Source: Bacillota bacterium (GTDB taxonomy: Bacteria > Bacillota > Clostridia > Oscillospirales > Ruminococcaceae). Taken from it: a stretch of 51,734 bases of DNA. The translations under genes were made by a program, and so were the position numbers. The DNA lies in contig JAEXUW010000010.1 of assembly GCA_023439835.1 (NCBI GenBank), forward strand, positions 1 to 51,734, read 5' to 3'. Below the pieces are notes generated by a model that saw only the letters and a program-made list of their open reading frames with translations, did no database searches and was not told the DNA's origin. Shown here piece by piece: positions 1-7,429 of the stretch (position 1 is its first letter; each line of letters opens with the position of its first letter).

Positions 1-13
1 TTCTGCTATTTCC

Positions 14-89
14 GCCTCTGTAGCTCAGTCGGTAGAGCAGTGGACTGAAAATCCACGTGTCGTTGGTTCGATTCCGACCGGAGGCACCA
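14..89 (+). tRNA. tRNA-Phe (GAA)
   Basis: A full cloverleaf can be folded. The acceptor stem GCCTCTG pairs with CGGAGGC (one G-U), and the anticodon stem GTGGA/TCCAC encloses the loop CTGAAAA, giving anticodon GAA. The T arm carries TTCGATT, and CCA is encoded (86-89). It is the first of two tRNAs on the plus strand; any promoter lies upstream of the window. Confidence 0.97.
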
Positions 90-100
90 AATAGTAGTCA

Positions 101-178
101 GAAAATAGTTATTAGTTGTTAGTGTTTATAAACCGTGAGCGAGGCGAACACCTTTACTAACTACTAACCACTATTTTC
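101..178. repeat. Imperfect inverted repeat between two tRNA genes (MITE-like)
   Basis: Two 22-nt arms, 101-122 and 157-178, are reverse complements except at three positions. They enclose 34 nt of unlike composition containing a short GC-rich stretch (GTGAGCGAGGCG). The element fills almost all of the spacer between tRNA-Phe and tRNA-Gly. It would form a long hairpin in the tRNA precursor. The size and terminal inverted repeats resemble a small non-autonomous repeat element, but no other copy is seen in the window. Confidence 0.6.
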
Positions 179-190
179 AAATAACTAATC

Positions 191-266
191 GCGGATTTAG
201 CTCATCTGGTAGAGCGCCACCTTGCCAAGGTGGAGGTAGCGAGTTCAAGCCTCGTAATCCGCTCCA
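191..266 (+). tRNA. tRNA-Gly (GCC)
   Basis: The acceptor stem GCGGATT pairs with AATCCGC. The anticodon stem CCACC/GGTGG holds the loop TTGCCAA, giving anticodon GCC. Discriminator T is followed by encoded CCA (264-266). It is probably co-transcribed with tRNA-Phe, since a terminator follows directly. Confidence 0.97.
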
Positions 267-272
267 ATATTT

Positions 273-302
273 CGTCGGGGTAATAATCCCGGCGTTTTAT
301 TT
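273..302 (+). terminator. Rho-independent terminator of the tRNA pair
   Basis: CGTCGGG (273-279) pairs with CCCGGCG (288-294) across an 8-nt loop, and is followed by TTTTATTTTT. It ends the tRNA transcript seven bases after tRNA-Gly. Confidence 0.8.
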
Positions 303-311
303 TTGCCTACA

Positions 312-352
312 ATAAACAAAAAACCCACAGGAGCGATTGCCCCTGTGGGTTT
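312..352 (-). terminator. Rho-independent terminator of flagellin
   Basis: An 11-bp perfect stem (321-331 with 342-352, AAACCCACAGG and its complement) is followed on the minus strand by a T-rich tail. It lies 35 bases past the flagellin stop and could also stop plus-strand transcription from the tRNAs. Confidence 0.8.
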
Positions 353-386
353 AATATTAAGTATGTGTGATGACTTAAACTCACGA

Positions 387-1997
387 TTAGCCGAGGAGCT
401 GTAGAACGCCCTGCGGTAATGTGTTAGCCTGTGCAAGCATAGCCTGAGCAGCCTGTGTAAGAATGTTATTCTTAGTGTAGTTCATCATTTCAGAAGCCAT
501 GTCAACGTCACGGATACGGCTTTCAGAAGCAGTCAGGTTCTCCTTAGCAACGCCTAAGCTGTTGATAGTGTGTTCCATTCTGTTCTGGAGAGCACCGAGG
601 TCAGCTCTTGTTCCTGAAACCTTGTTGATAGCATCGTCGATCTTAGCGATAGATTTATTAGCAGCTTCTCTTGTAGAAACTGAAATATTCTTTACGCCAA
701 TACCGCTTGAGGACATATTGCCGACTGAGAGAGAAACTCTCTGGTCCTTAGTTCCGTTAGCGCCGATCTGGAATGTAAGTCCGTCGCCGTTTGATGAGCC
801 GACTTTTCCATAGATGTTTACTGATCCGTCAGGAGTAGATTGATCTTTAATATCAAGACCAGTGTACTGTTTGATCTGTCCAATCCATGAGGTTACATCA
901 GCATCATCAGGAGCACCAGCTGATCCAACTACTAAACCGACAACATCTGAACCAAGATTTGCAAGCTCATCTGTGCTTGAAACAATTTTAAATTCCTGTC
1001 CGTTAATTGAGAAGGCGTTCTTTGATTCATCGGTTGAATCAAACTGTGTGAAGTCAAGAGTCTGATAAGCGTCAGCGGCAGCGGTAGTAGTTACAGCAAC
1101 TGCTGTATTTACTGAAGCTGTTCCTGCAGCAACATTGCTTGTTGAAACAGAAGTGATTCTCATTGCGCTTGTTCCGGCTTCCTTGTTATCAAAAGTGAAA
1201 GTGCCGGCTGTTGCTGATGTAATATCGAAATCATTAGCAAGTTCGCTGTTCTTCAATGCTGCTAGGAAAGCATCGTCTTTTTCTGCTGCGGTTGCCGCAC
1301 CTGATGCAACGGTATACTCATTACCAGATGAATCAACTAATGTTGTTGCATTCTTATATGTAAGATCGATCTTAACAGAACCAACTGAACCGTCAGCATT
1401 CTCATAGTTTACAGTTAACGATGTTGTATCGCCTGCAACCATGCCAGCATCAGCAGTGATCGCTGCTGTTACGAATTTACCCTTAGTTGCGTCAGTAACA
1501 TTAGTAAGAGTTGTTGTGTTGTCGATAGCAACAGGGAGATCAAACTTAGCTACACCAGATGCTCCGCCGCTTCCTAATGAACCATCAAGAAGATTGATTC
1601 CGTTGTAGTGAGTTGAAGTAGAGATTCTGTCGATTTCACTCTTAAGAGCGTCAACTTCCTTCTGAATGTTCTCACGGTCAACGTCGTCCTGATATGTACC
1701 GTTAGCGGACTGAACTGAAAGCTCTCTCATTCTCTGAAGAATAGCGTGAGTTTCCTGAAGCGCACCTTCAGCTGTCTGAATAAGTGAGATACCGTCCTGA
1801 GCGTTTCTTGAAGCCTGGCCAAGACCTGAGATCTGGCCTCTCATTTTCTCAGAAATTGCAAGACCAGCAGCGTCGTCAGCAGCCTTGTTGATTCTGAATC
1901 CTGAAGAAAGCTTTTCGAGTGACTTAGCAACGTTAGAGTTGTTTGTGGTTAGCTGTCTGTGGGCGTTTAAAGCCGGTAGGTTGTGTTGAATAATCAT
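387..1997 (-). CDS. fliC: Flagellin
   Basis: This is the structural subunit of the flagellar filament, exported by the flagellar type III apparatus. The 536-aa protein has the conserved N-terminal D0/D1 helices (MIIQHNLPALNAHRQL, then SGFRINKAADDAAGLAIS) and the conserved C-terminal helices ending NTLPQGVLQLLG. The middle (about residues 150-440) is the variable, Thr/Ala/Ser-rich surface region expected for D2/D3. There is no signal peptide, as usual for flagellins. It stands alone with its own sigma-D promoter and terminator, not in a flagellar operon. AGGAGGT sits 7 nt before the ATG. B. subtilis Hag is shorter (about 300 aa), so the exposed domain here is large. The gene name follows family usage; hag would be equivalent. 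Confidence 0.97.
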   Translation of the reverse strand: MIIQHNLPALNAHRQLTTNNSNVAKSLEKLSSGFRINKAADDAAGLAISEKMRGQISGLGQASRNAQDGISLIQTAEGALQETHAILQRMRELSVQSANGTYQDDVDRENIQKEVDALKSEIDRISTSTHYNGINLLDGSLGSGGASGVAKFDLPVAIDNTTTLTNVTDATKGKFVTAAITADAGMVAGDTTSLTVNYENADGSVGSVKIDLTYKNATTLVDSSGNEYTVASGAATAAEKDDAFLAALKNSELANDFDITSATAGTFTFDNKEAGTSAMRITSVSTSNVAAGTASVNTAVAVTTTAAADAYQTLDFTQFDSTDESKNAFSINGQEFKIVSSTDELANLGSDVVGLVVGSAGAPDDADVTSWIGQIKQYTGLDIKDQSTPDGSVNIYGKVGSSNGDGLTFQIGANGTKDQRVSLSVGNMSSSGIGVKNISVSTREAANKSIAKIDDAINKVSGTRADLGALQNRMEHTINSLGVAKENLTASESRIRDVDMASEMMNYTKNNILTQAAQAMLAQANTLPQGVLQLLG

Positions 1998-2004
1998 AAA
2001 AGTT

Positions 2005-2040
2005 ACCTCCTGTAATTTTTAAGGGGCAATCCATTACCCC
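2005..2040 (-). promoter_or_regulatory. Candidate two-site CsrA-binding region in flagellin leader
   Basis: On the minus strand a 7-bp hairpin (2023-2040, GGGGTAA/TTGCCCC) presents the loop TGGA. With the preceding A this gives the CsrA core ATGGA. Just downstream, TTACAGGAGGT (2005-2015) overlaps the ribosome site and matches the UACARGGA core of CsrA sites. B. subtilis hag mRNA has the same arrangement, one hairpin site and one at the Shine-Dalgarno, where CsrA represses and FliW relieves. Regulation here is inferred; csrA and fliW are not in the window. Confidence 0.5.
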
Positions 2041-2101
2041 CGTATTATTTGTGAAGAAAAGCCTAAAAAAGCGGGCCCTCTCTGATAAGCTTTTCTCATC
2101 A

Positions 2102-2119
2102 TTGAAACTTGTGTTTCAA
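2102..2119 (-). other. Stem-loop at 5' end of flagellin mRNA
   Basis: A perfect 7-bp stem TTGAAAC/GTTTCAA with a 4-nt loop starts only a few bases downstream of the start point predicted from the sigma-D promoter. A 5'-terminal hairpin of this kind often protects abundant messages from RNase attack; that role is inference. Confidence 0.45.
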
Positions 2120-2132
2120 GCTTCTGATAATA

Positions 2133-2159
2133 TTATCGGCTTGAATTTCAAAAACTTTA
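2133..2159 (-). promoter_or_regulatory. Sigma-D (sigma-28/FliA) promoter of flagellin
   Basis: Read on the minus strand, TAAAGTTT, an 11-nt spacer and GCCGATAA occur in order. This fits the flagellar sigma-28 consensus of Firmicutes. The leader to the ATG is about 130 nt. Confidence 0.9.
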
Positions 2160-2183
2160 GCGGTTTTACAATGAAATTACATA

Positions 2184-2224
2184 AAATACTGCACAAATAT
2201 ATTGGATAATATTGTGCAGTATTT
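2184..2224. other. Strong hairpin between divergent flagellin and queH promoters
   Basis: A 13-bp perfect stem (2184-2196 with 2212-2224, AAATACTGCACAA and its complement) surrounds a 15-nt loop. T-rich sequence follows on both strands (CTTTAAA on plus, TATGTAATTT on minus). It looks like a bidirectional terminator but no gene ends here. It may separate the two divergent transcription units or belong to a small unannotated RNA. Confidence 0.5.
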
Positions 2225-2250
2225 CTTTAAACGTTTGAAAAAACACGCTA

Positions 2251-2279
2251 TTGAAAAACAATAGAATAATGTGTATAAT
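2251..2279 (+). promoter_or_regulatory. Sigma-A promoter of the queH-metF-metH operon
   Basis: TTGAAA (2251-2256), a 17-nt spacer and TATAAT (2274-2279) lie 30 bases before queH. An inverted repeat CTATTG-AAAAA-CAATAG (2248-2264) overlaps the -35 box and could be a repressor site. The leader is too short to hold a riboswitch. Confidence 0.7.
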
Positions 2280-2308
2280 TAATAATATCAATTTGTATCG
2301 GAGGGGCA

Positions 2309-2944
2309 ATGATTATTAACTATCAGCAAAGACTTGATAAGCTTTTAGTTGAGCTTTCAGCAGAGGGCAGAGTGCCTTCGTTACTTATTCACAGCTGTTG
2401 CGCCCCGTGCTCAAGCTATGTTTTGGAATATTTATCGGAGTACTTTGAAATAACAGTTCTGTATTATAACCCGAACATTTCGCCCATTGAGGAATATGAA
2501 AAGCGCCTTGATGAACAGAAAAAGCTAATTGAACGGCTTAGAACAAAAAATCCTGTATCCTTTACTGCGGGAAGCTATACCCCCGACGTTTTTATAAATC
2601 AGTCAAAGGGCTTTGAGCATGAAAAAGAAGGCGGTGAGCGATGCTTTCGCTGTTACACTCTCCGTCTTGAAGAAACAGCGAGGCTTTCACAGGAGAACGG
2701 CTTTGATTTTTTCACGACAACGCTTTCTATAAGCCCTTATAAGAACGCTGAAAAGCTCAATGAAATCGGAAGTGTGCTAGCGGAAAAATACGGTATCAGA
2801 TACTTGTTTTCAGACTTCAAAAAGAAAAATGGCTATAAACGCTCAATTGAGCTTTCAAAGATATATGAGCTTTACCGTCAGGATTATTGCGGCTGTGCTT
2901 ATTCAAAGGCATGGAATGAAAAAAACAGGAACGGAGTAATATAA
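2309..2944 (+). CDS. queH: Epoxyqueuosine reductase QueH
   Basis: QueH carries out the last step of queuosine synthesis, reducing epoxyqueuosine in tRNA, and replaces the B12-dependent QueG. The 211-aa protein has the family's cysteine sets: HSCCAPC near the N-terminus (Cys30, Cys31, Cys34), ERCFRC (Cys112, Cys115) and DYCGC (Cys194, Cys196), which hold an iron-sulfur cluster and a metal in characterised members. GGAGGGG lies only 2-4 nt before the ATG, a tight but workable spacing. It is the first gene of the operon, and its stop codon shares one base with the metF ATG. Coupling of a tRNA-modification gene to methionine genes may reflect the S-adenosylmethionine need of queuosine synthesis; that is inference. 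Confidence 0.93.
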   Translation: MIINYQQRLDKLLVELSAEGRVPSLLIHSCCAPCSSYVLEYLSEYFEITVLYYNPNISPIEEYEKRLDEQKKLIERLRTKNPVSFTAGSYTPDVFINQSKGFEHEKEGGERCFRCYTLRLEETARLSQENGFDFFTTTLSISPYKNAEKLNEIGSVLAEKYGIRYLFSDFKKKNGYKRSIELSKIYELYRQDYCGCAYSKAWNEKNRNGVI

Positions 2945-3807
2945 TGAAAATATCATCAATGTTTAAAAAGGGGACAGTTTTTTCCTTTGAGGTTTTCCCC
3001 CCGAAAAAGACAAGCCCTGTTGAAACTATTCTAGGCACACTTGACGAGCTGTCGGCACTCAAGCCCGACTTTATAAGCGTTACCTATGGTGCTGGCGGGA
3101 ATTTAGCTGACTGTTCAACATGTGATATTGCGTCGGTAATAAAGAATAAGTACGGCATTGAGCCGCTTGCGCACTTGACCTGTGTCAACAGCACGAAAGG
3201 CACGGTTGATGCTATACTTAATAATCTAAAATCAAGCGGAGTTGAAAATATTCTTGCGCTGAGAGGGGATATAAACCCTGACATTCCGCCGGCAGAGGAT
3301 TTCAAGCACGCAAGCGACCTTGTTACTTATATAAAGGAATATGGTGGCTTTGAGGTATCCGGCGCTTGCTATCCTGAAATTCACCCCGAGGCTGACAGTA
3401 TGCTTGAGGACATCTTGAATTTGAAGAAGAAGGTTGAGGCCGGTGTCGGGCATTTGGTTTCACAGCTTTTCTTTGACAATTCATACTTTTATTCTTTTAT
3501 GGAAAAGGTGCGAATTGCGGGTATTGATGTTCCGGTTGAGGCGGGAATAATGCCTGTTGTCAACAAAAAGCAGATTGAGCGAATGGTATCAATGTGCGGA
3601 GCAAGCCTTCCGCCGAAATTCACCAAGATAATGCACAGATTTGAAAGCAATCCCGAAGCGCTAAGAGATGCGGGAATAGCCTATGCGATTGACCAGATTA
3701 TCGACCTTGTTTCAAACGGGGTTGAAGGGATACACCTTTACACCATGAATAATCCGTATATCGCTAAGAAAATCACCGACGGAGTTTCAAGTGTAATACG
3801 CGCGTAA
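2944..3807 (+). CDS. metF: 5,10-methylenetetrahydrofolate reductase
   Basis: The enzyme reduces methylene-THF to methyl-THF with a flavin, supplying the methyl donor for MetH. The 287-aa length is normal. The TIM-barrel start FSFEVFPPKK carries the catalytic Glu16, followed by the family blocks SVTYGAGG, LAHLTCVN, LALRGD and SQLFFDN. It overlaps queH by one base (TAATG), with GGAG seven bases before the ATG inside queH, and is followed 10 bases later by the MetH reactivation gene. Translational coupling across the operon is likely. Confidence 0.96.
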   Translation: MKISSMFKKGTVFSFEVFPPKKTSPVETILGTLDELSALKPDFISVTYGAGGNLADCSTCDIASVIKNKYGIEPLAHLTCVNSTKGTVDAILNNLKSSGVENILALRGDINPDIPPAEDFKHASDLVTYIKEYGGFEVSGACYPEIHPEADSMLEDILNLKKKVEAGVGHLVSQLFFDNSYFYSFMEKVRIAGIDVPVEAGIMPVVNKKQIERMVSMCGASLPPKFTKIMHRFESNPEALRDAGIAYAIDQIIDLVSNGVEGIHLYTMNNPYIAKKITDGVSSVIRA

Positions 3808-3817
3808 AGGAGAGAAA

Positions 3818-4492
3818 TTGATTAAGCTAGAAAAGCTCAACCAGCGTGAAGCTATACGCTATTTGGGATATAAAAACAACCTGCCCGATGAAAATATTCA
3901 GAGGGTTATTGATGAGTGTGAAGCTCAACTGCTTTCTGTCATTGAGCCACGCTATATTTTCCGTTCGTTTAATATTTTAAGAGAAGATAATAATATACTG
4001 CTTGACGGGTGTGAAATCTCACTTGGCGGGAAGGATATTCAAAACCACCTTGAGCGCTGTGACAGGGCGGTATTGTTCTGTGCCACTATTTCGGCGGGTG
4101 CCGACAGGCTTATCAGAAAAGCTCAGCTTGAGGATATGACCAGAGCGGTTATAATCGACAGCCTAGCCTCCGCTACTATTGAGCAGGTGTGCGATATTGC
4201 TGAGGGTGAAATCAGAAATGAATATCCAGAAAGCTATATGACATGGCGGTTCAGTCCCGGCTACGGGGACCTTCCCATTGAAATTCAGGGCGAATTTTTG
4301 AGTGTTTTAAATGCACCAAAAAGAATCGGACTGACAGCAACCGAAAGCTCAATTCTTATCCCAAAGAAATCCGTTACGGCAGTTATAGGGCTTTCAAATA
4401 ATCCGGTTGAACAAAAAAAACGAGGCTGTCAGACCTGCAATCTTAAAGATACATGTAATTTCAGAAAAAGAGGGGAACACTGTGGATTTTAA
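3818..4492 (+). CDS. Separate methionine synthase activation-domain protein
   Basis: The 224-aa protein matches the C-terminal activation (AdoMet-binding) domain of cobalamin-dependent methionine synthase, which is here encoded on its own. The AdoMet-site block MTWRFSPGYGD is present (about residues 140-150). A Cys-rich end (CQTCNLKDTCNF, and a last Cys) may bind metal. It would reactivate oxidised cob(II)alamin by reductive methylation. The start is TTG, chosen because AAAGGAG precedes it and no in-frame ATG fits. Its end overlaps the GTG start of metH by 11 bases, so the two halves are made together. Separate activation proteins occur in many Clostridia. Confidence 0.85.
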   Translation: MIKLEKLNQREAIRYLGYKNNLPDENIQRVIDECEAQLLSVIEPRYIFRSFNILREDNNILLDGCEISLGGKDIQNHLERCDRAVLFCATISAGADRLIRKAQLEDMTRAVIIDSLASATIEQVCDIAEGEIRNEYPESYMTWRFSPGYGDLPIEIQGEFLSVLNAPKRIGLTATESSILIPKKSVTAVIGLSNNPVEQKKRGCQTCNLKDTCNFRKRGEHCGF

Positions 4493-6842
4493 AACGCTAT
4501 TAAATAATAAGGAATTTATTATACTAGACGGCGCAATGGGCACAATGCTTCAGAGAAAAGGGCTGAAGCTGGGCGCTCTCCCCGAATGCTTAGGAATTGA
4601 AAGTCCTGATGATATTATTGATGTGCACAGACAGTATATAAATGCGGGTGCCGAGGTTGTCTATACAAATACCTTCGGCGCAAACAGGCACAAGCTATCC
4701 TCCTGTAAATATTCTGTTGATGAAATCATCACAGCGGCAATTAAAAATGCAAGAGAAGCCGCAAAGGGTACAGATACTCTTGTCGCCCTTGACATCGGCC
4801 CGATAGGACAGCTTTTAGAGCCCACGGGAAGCATGAGCTTTGAGGAAGCCTATGATATTTTTAAAGAGGAAGTTATTGCCGGCAAAGATGCGGATTTGAT
4901 AGTAATCGAAACCATGACGGATTTGTATGAAACAAAGGCGGCGCTTCTAGCGGTTAAGGAAAACAGCACCCTCCCCGTAATCTGCACAATGACCTTTGAG
5001 CAGAATTTAAGAACTTTTACGGGAGTATGTGTGTCCTCAATGGCTCTGACTCTTGAGGGACTCGGGGCGGACGCAATCGGCATTAACTGCTCACTTGGGC
5101 CGCAAGAGCTTTCTGATGTTGTAGCAGAGCTTTCAAAGTGGACTAATCTGCCGATTGTTTTCAAGCCTAATGCCGGGCTACCCGACCCAGTCACCGACGA
5201 GTATGACGTTACTCCTGAGGATTTTGCCGCTGAAATAGAAAAGCTTATTCCTTATGGAATTAAAATTATCGGCGGCTGCTGCGGCACTACTCCTGATTAT
5301 ATTATAGCAGTAAAGGAAATTCTCAAGAATAAGAAGAGCGCTTTGCTCGACAATTCACTCACCGCCGCTGTGTGCAGTCCGACAAATACGGTTGTTATAA
5401 GCGAACCGAGAATTATCGGCGAAAGAATAAACCCGACGGGAAAAAAGCTTTTCAAGGAAGCTCTTTTGAAAAAAGATATTGACTATATTCTTGGTCAGGC
5501 AATCGAACAGGTCAAGGCGGGTGCTGATATACTTGATGTCAACGTTGGACTTCCCGACATAGACGAAAAAGAAATGATGGTGAAGGCTGTCAAGGCGGTT
5601 CAGGGCGTTGTCGATGTGCCCTTGCAGTTAGATTCCACTATTCCTGAGGTTATTGAAGCTGCTTTAAGAGTCTATAACGGAAAGCCTATCGTTAATTCTG
5701 TTAACGGTGAGGAGGATAGCTTAAATACTGTTTTGCCGCTTGTGAAGAAATACGGTGCGGCGGTTGTCGGCTTAACGCTTGACAAGAATGGTATTCCTCC
5801 AAAAGCCGAGGCACGCTTTGAAATCGCCGAAAGAATTTTGAACAAAGCGCTCCGCCTTGGAATTCCAAAGGAAAATGTTTTTATAGACTGTCTCACGCTA
5901 ACAGCCTCGGCTGAACAGGCGGCTGTGCTTGAAACAACAAAGGCGGTCAGAATGGTTAAGGAAAGGCTGGGGCTTAAAACGGTTCTCGGCGTTTCAAATA
6001 TTTCGTTCGGGCTTCCAAACCGTGAGCTTATCAACCATAGCTTTCTGACAATGGCACTCACAAGCGGACTCGACCTTCCGATTATAAATCCAAATGTTGC
6101 TTCAATGACCTCAGCGGTGAGAGCGTACAAGCTTCTTGCGAACATAGACAAAAACTCCGTTAATTTTATTTCGGAATTCGGTTCGGTGACTTCAGTGGCT
6201 TCCATGCCAAAAGAAAAAGCCGACATTGATATTTTTTATGCTATTGAAAACGGTCTTAAAAAAGAGGGAGCTAAGCTTACACAAGAGCTTTTAGAAACAA
6301 TTACCCCGATGGAAATAATCAACGGCTATCTTATTCCGGCACTTGATAAAGCCGGAAAAGAATTTGAATCGGGGAAGAAATTTCTTCCACAGCTTATTCA
6401 GTCGGCGGGTGTGGCGCAATCTGCCTTTGAAGTAATCAAAGCAAGGCTGGTGAGCGAGAACAGTGAGCCGGTTTCAAAGGGGAATATAGTCATCGCAACA
6501 GTCAAGGGTGACATTCACGATATCGGGAAAAATATTGTCAAGGTGCTTTTGGAGAATTACGGCTATAATGTCATTGATTTAGGAAGGGATGTTGAGTATC
6601 AGGCGGTTGTCGATGCGATAAAGGAGTATGACTGTAAGCTTGCAGGGCTTTCGGCACTGATGACGACAACATTGAAAAGCATGGAAAATACTATTTCACT
6701 TATTCGTGAAAACAAGCTCGACTGTAAGGTCATGGTCGGGGGAGCAGTGCTGACACCTGACTATGCTATAAAAATCGGTGCAGATTTTTATGCTAAAGAT
6801 GCAAAAGAATCTGTTGATATTGCTAAAAAGGTTTTGGGTTAA
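4482..6842 (+). CDS. metH: Cobalamin-dependent methionine synthase core (lacks activation domain)
   Basis: This enzyme transfers the methyl of methyl-THF to homocysteine. The 786-aa protein has a homocysteine-binding barrel (about 1-290: ILDGAMGTMLQ, zinc ligands in GINCS and GGCCGTTP), a pterin-binding domain (about 320-570: GERINPTGKK), a helical cap, and a B12-binding domain with the cobalt-ligand motif DIHDIG (His near residue 679). It ends soon after the B12 domain, so the roughly 330-residue activation domain of E. coli MetH is absent; the preceding gene supplies it. GTG at 4482 is preferred because AGGGG lies 6 nt upstream and the protein then begins at the conserved barrel. A longer in-frame reading from 4407 would only add residues overlapping the upstream gene. 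Confidence 0.93.
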   Translation: MDFKTLLNNKEFIILDGAMGTMLQRKGLKLGALPECLGIESPDDIIDVHRQYINAGAEVVYTNTFGANRHKLSSCKYSVDEIITAAIKNAREAAKGTDTLVALDIGPIGQLLEPTGSMSFEEAYDIFKEEVIAGKDADLIVIETMTDLYETKAALLAVKENSTLPVICTMTFEQNLRTFTGVCVSSMALTLEGLGADAIGINCSLGPQELSDVVAELSKWTNLPIVFKPNAGLPDPVTDEYDVTPEDFAAEIEKLIPYGIKIIGGCCGTTPDYIIAVKEILKNKKSALLDNSLTAAVCSPTNTVVISEPRIIGERINPTGKKLFKEALLKKDIDYILGQAIEQVKAGADILDVNVGLPDIDEKEMMVKAVKAVQGVVDVPLQLDSTIPEVIEAALRVYNGKPIVNSVNGEEDSLNTVLPLVKKYGAAVVGLTLDKNGIPPKAEARFEIAERILNKALRLGIPKENVFIDCLTLTASAEQAAVLETTKAVRMVKERLGLKTVLGVSNISFGLPNRELINHSFLTMALTSGLDLPIINPNVASMTSAVRAYKLLANIDKNSVNFISEFGSVTSVASMPKEKADIDIFYAIENGLKKEGAKLTQELLETITPMEIINGYLIPALDKAGKEFESGKKFLPQLIQSAGVAQSAFEVIKARLVSENSEPVSKGNIVIATVKGDIHDIGKNIVKVLLENYGYNVIDLGRDVEYQAVVDAIKEYDCKLAGLSALMTTTLKSMENTISLIRENKLDCKVMVGGAVLTPDYAIKIGADFYAKDAKESVDIAKKVLG

Positions 6843-6843
6843 A

Positions 6844-6885
6844 AAACCGCTGTGAAGCTACAAAGCTTCACAGCGGTTTAATGTT
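6844..6885 (+). terminator. Strong bidirectional terminator after metH
   Basis: A 16-bp perfect stem (6844-6859 with 6864-6879) has a 4-nt ACAA loop. A run of A precedes it and TTTAATGTTTT follows, so it can stop both metH and the convergent minus-strand gene. Confidence 0.92.
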
Positions 6886-6897
6886 TTCTCTCTGTTT

Positions 6898-7401
6898 TTA
6901 TTTTGCGTTAGTAATCCCGACAAGCTCACCTGAAATTTTCTTGGTGAGAGAAACTGCCTTTTTATATTTATATGAACGGGTTTTAGAATTTTCAGACAGT
7001 ATGTTAATATATAAGCTTGTACTGCTGACTGGAATTATAATGCTTAATTTTTCGACAGTGTCGGAATCTATTGAACTTAGCTCATCAACAGCATTTTGAA
7101 CGTTCTCACCGTCAAAGGGATAGCTGTATCTAAAAATTTTGTCCGAATAAGAAGTGGTTATTTCAAAAGAAGTAACATCGTTAAAGCTAACAATACCGCT
7201 CATTCCTTTATAGTCAGCAATAAAAAAGCGTCGGCTTTCTTTATCTAGGATGAGCATGTCAAGCTTTTTCGTAATCTTAAAGCCATGCTTATTTGCATAC
7301 TTTTGAATTTCAGAATTTTTGCTTTTTTTATCCTTGCTTTCAAATCTAAAAACTGTGAAAAGCGCAAAGGCTATTATTAATATATAGATTAAATTTTCCA
7401 T
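6898..7401 (-). CDS. Small membrane-anchored protein of unknown function
   Basis: I do not recognise this 167-aa protein. The ATG at 7401 is preferred because GGGGG lies 5 nt upstream; an earlier in-frame start at 7437 would overlap the gene before it. The N-terminus MENLIYILIIAFALFTVF is one membrane segment, followed by a Lys/Ser-rich stretch and a soluble domain of about 130 residues with alternating beta-type segments (FFIADYKGMSGIVSFNDVTS), reminiscent of PH-like bacterial domains. It lies 28 bases after the GNAT gene and probably shares its transcript. Confidence 0.65.
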   Translation of the reverse strand: MENLIYILIIAFALFTVFRFESKDKKSKNSEIQKYANKHGFKITKKLDMLILDKESRRFFIADYKGMSGIVSFNDVTSFEITTSYSDKIFRYSYPFDGENVQNAVDELSSIDSDTVEKLSIIIPVSSTSLYINILSENSKTRSYKYKKAVSLTKKISGELVGITNAK

Positions 7402-7429
7402 GCTGTCCCCCAAAATAGATTTAAAATAC

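Noticed and set aside
245..436. Minus-strand open frame over the flagellin end and tRNA-Gly
   Set aside because: It overlaps the flagellin C-terminus, two terminators and a tRNA gene.
499..1407. Several plus-strand open frames within flagellin
   Set aside because: They are antisense shadows of the 536-aa flagellin gene and lack ribosome sites and protein-like composition.
4407..4481. Longer N-terminus for MetH
   Set aside because: The extra residues overlap the activation-protein gene and precede the conserved barrel start; GTG at 4482 has a well-placed AGGGG.
5672..6226. 184-aa minus-strand open frame inside metH
   Set aside because: It is antisense to conserved metH coding sequence and has no recognisable domain.
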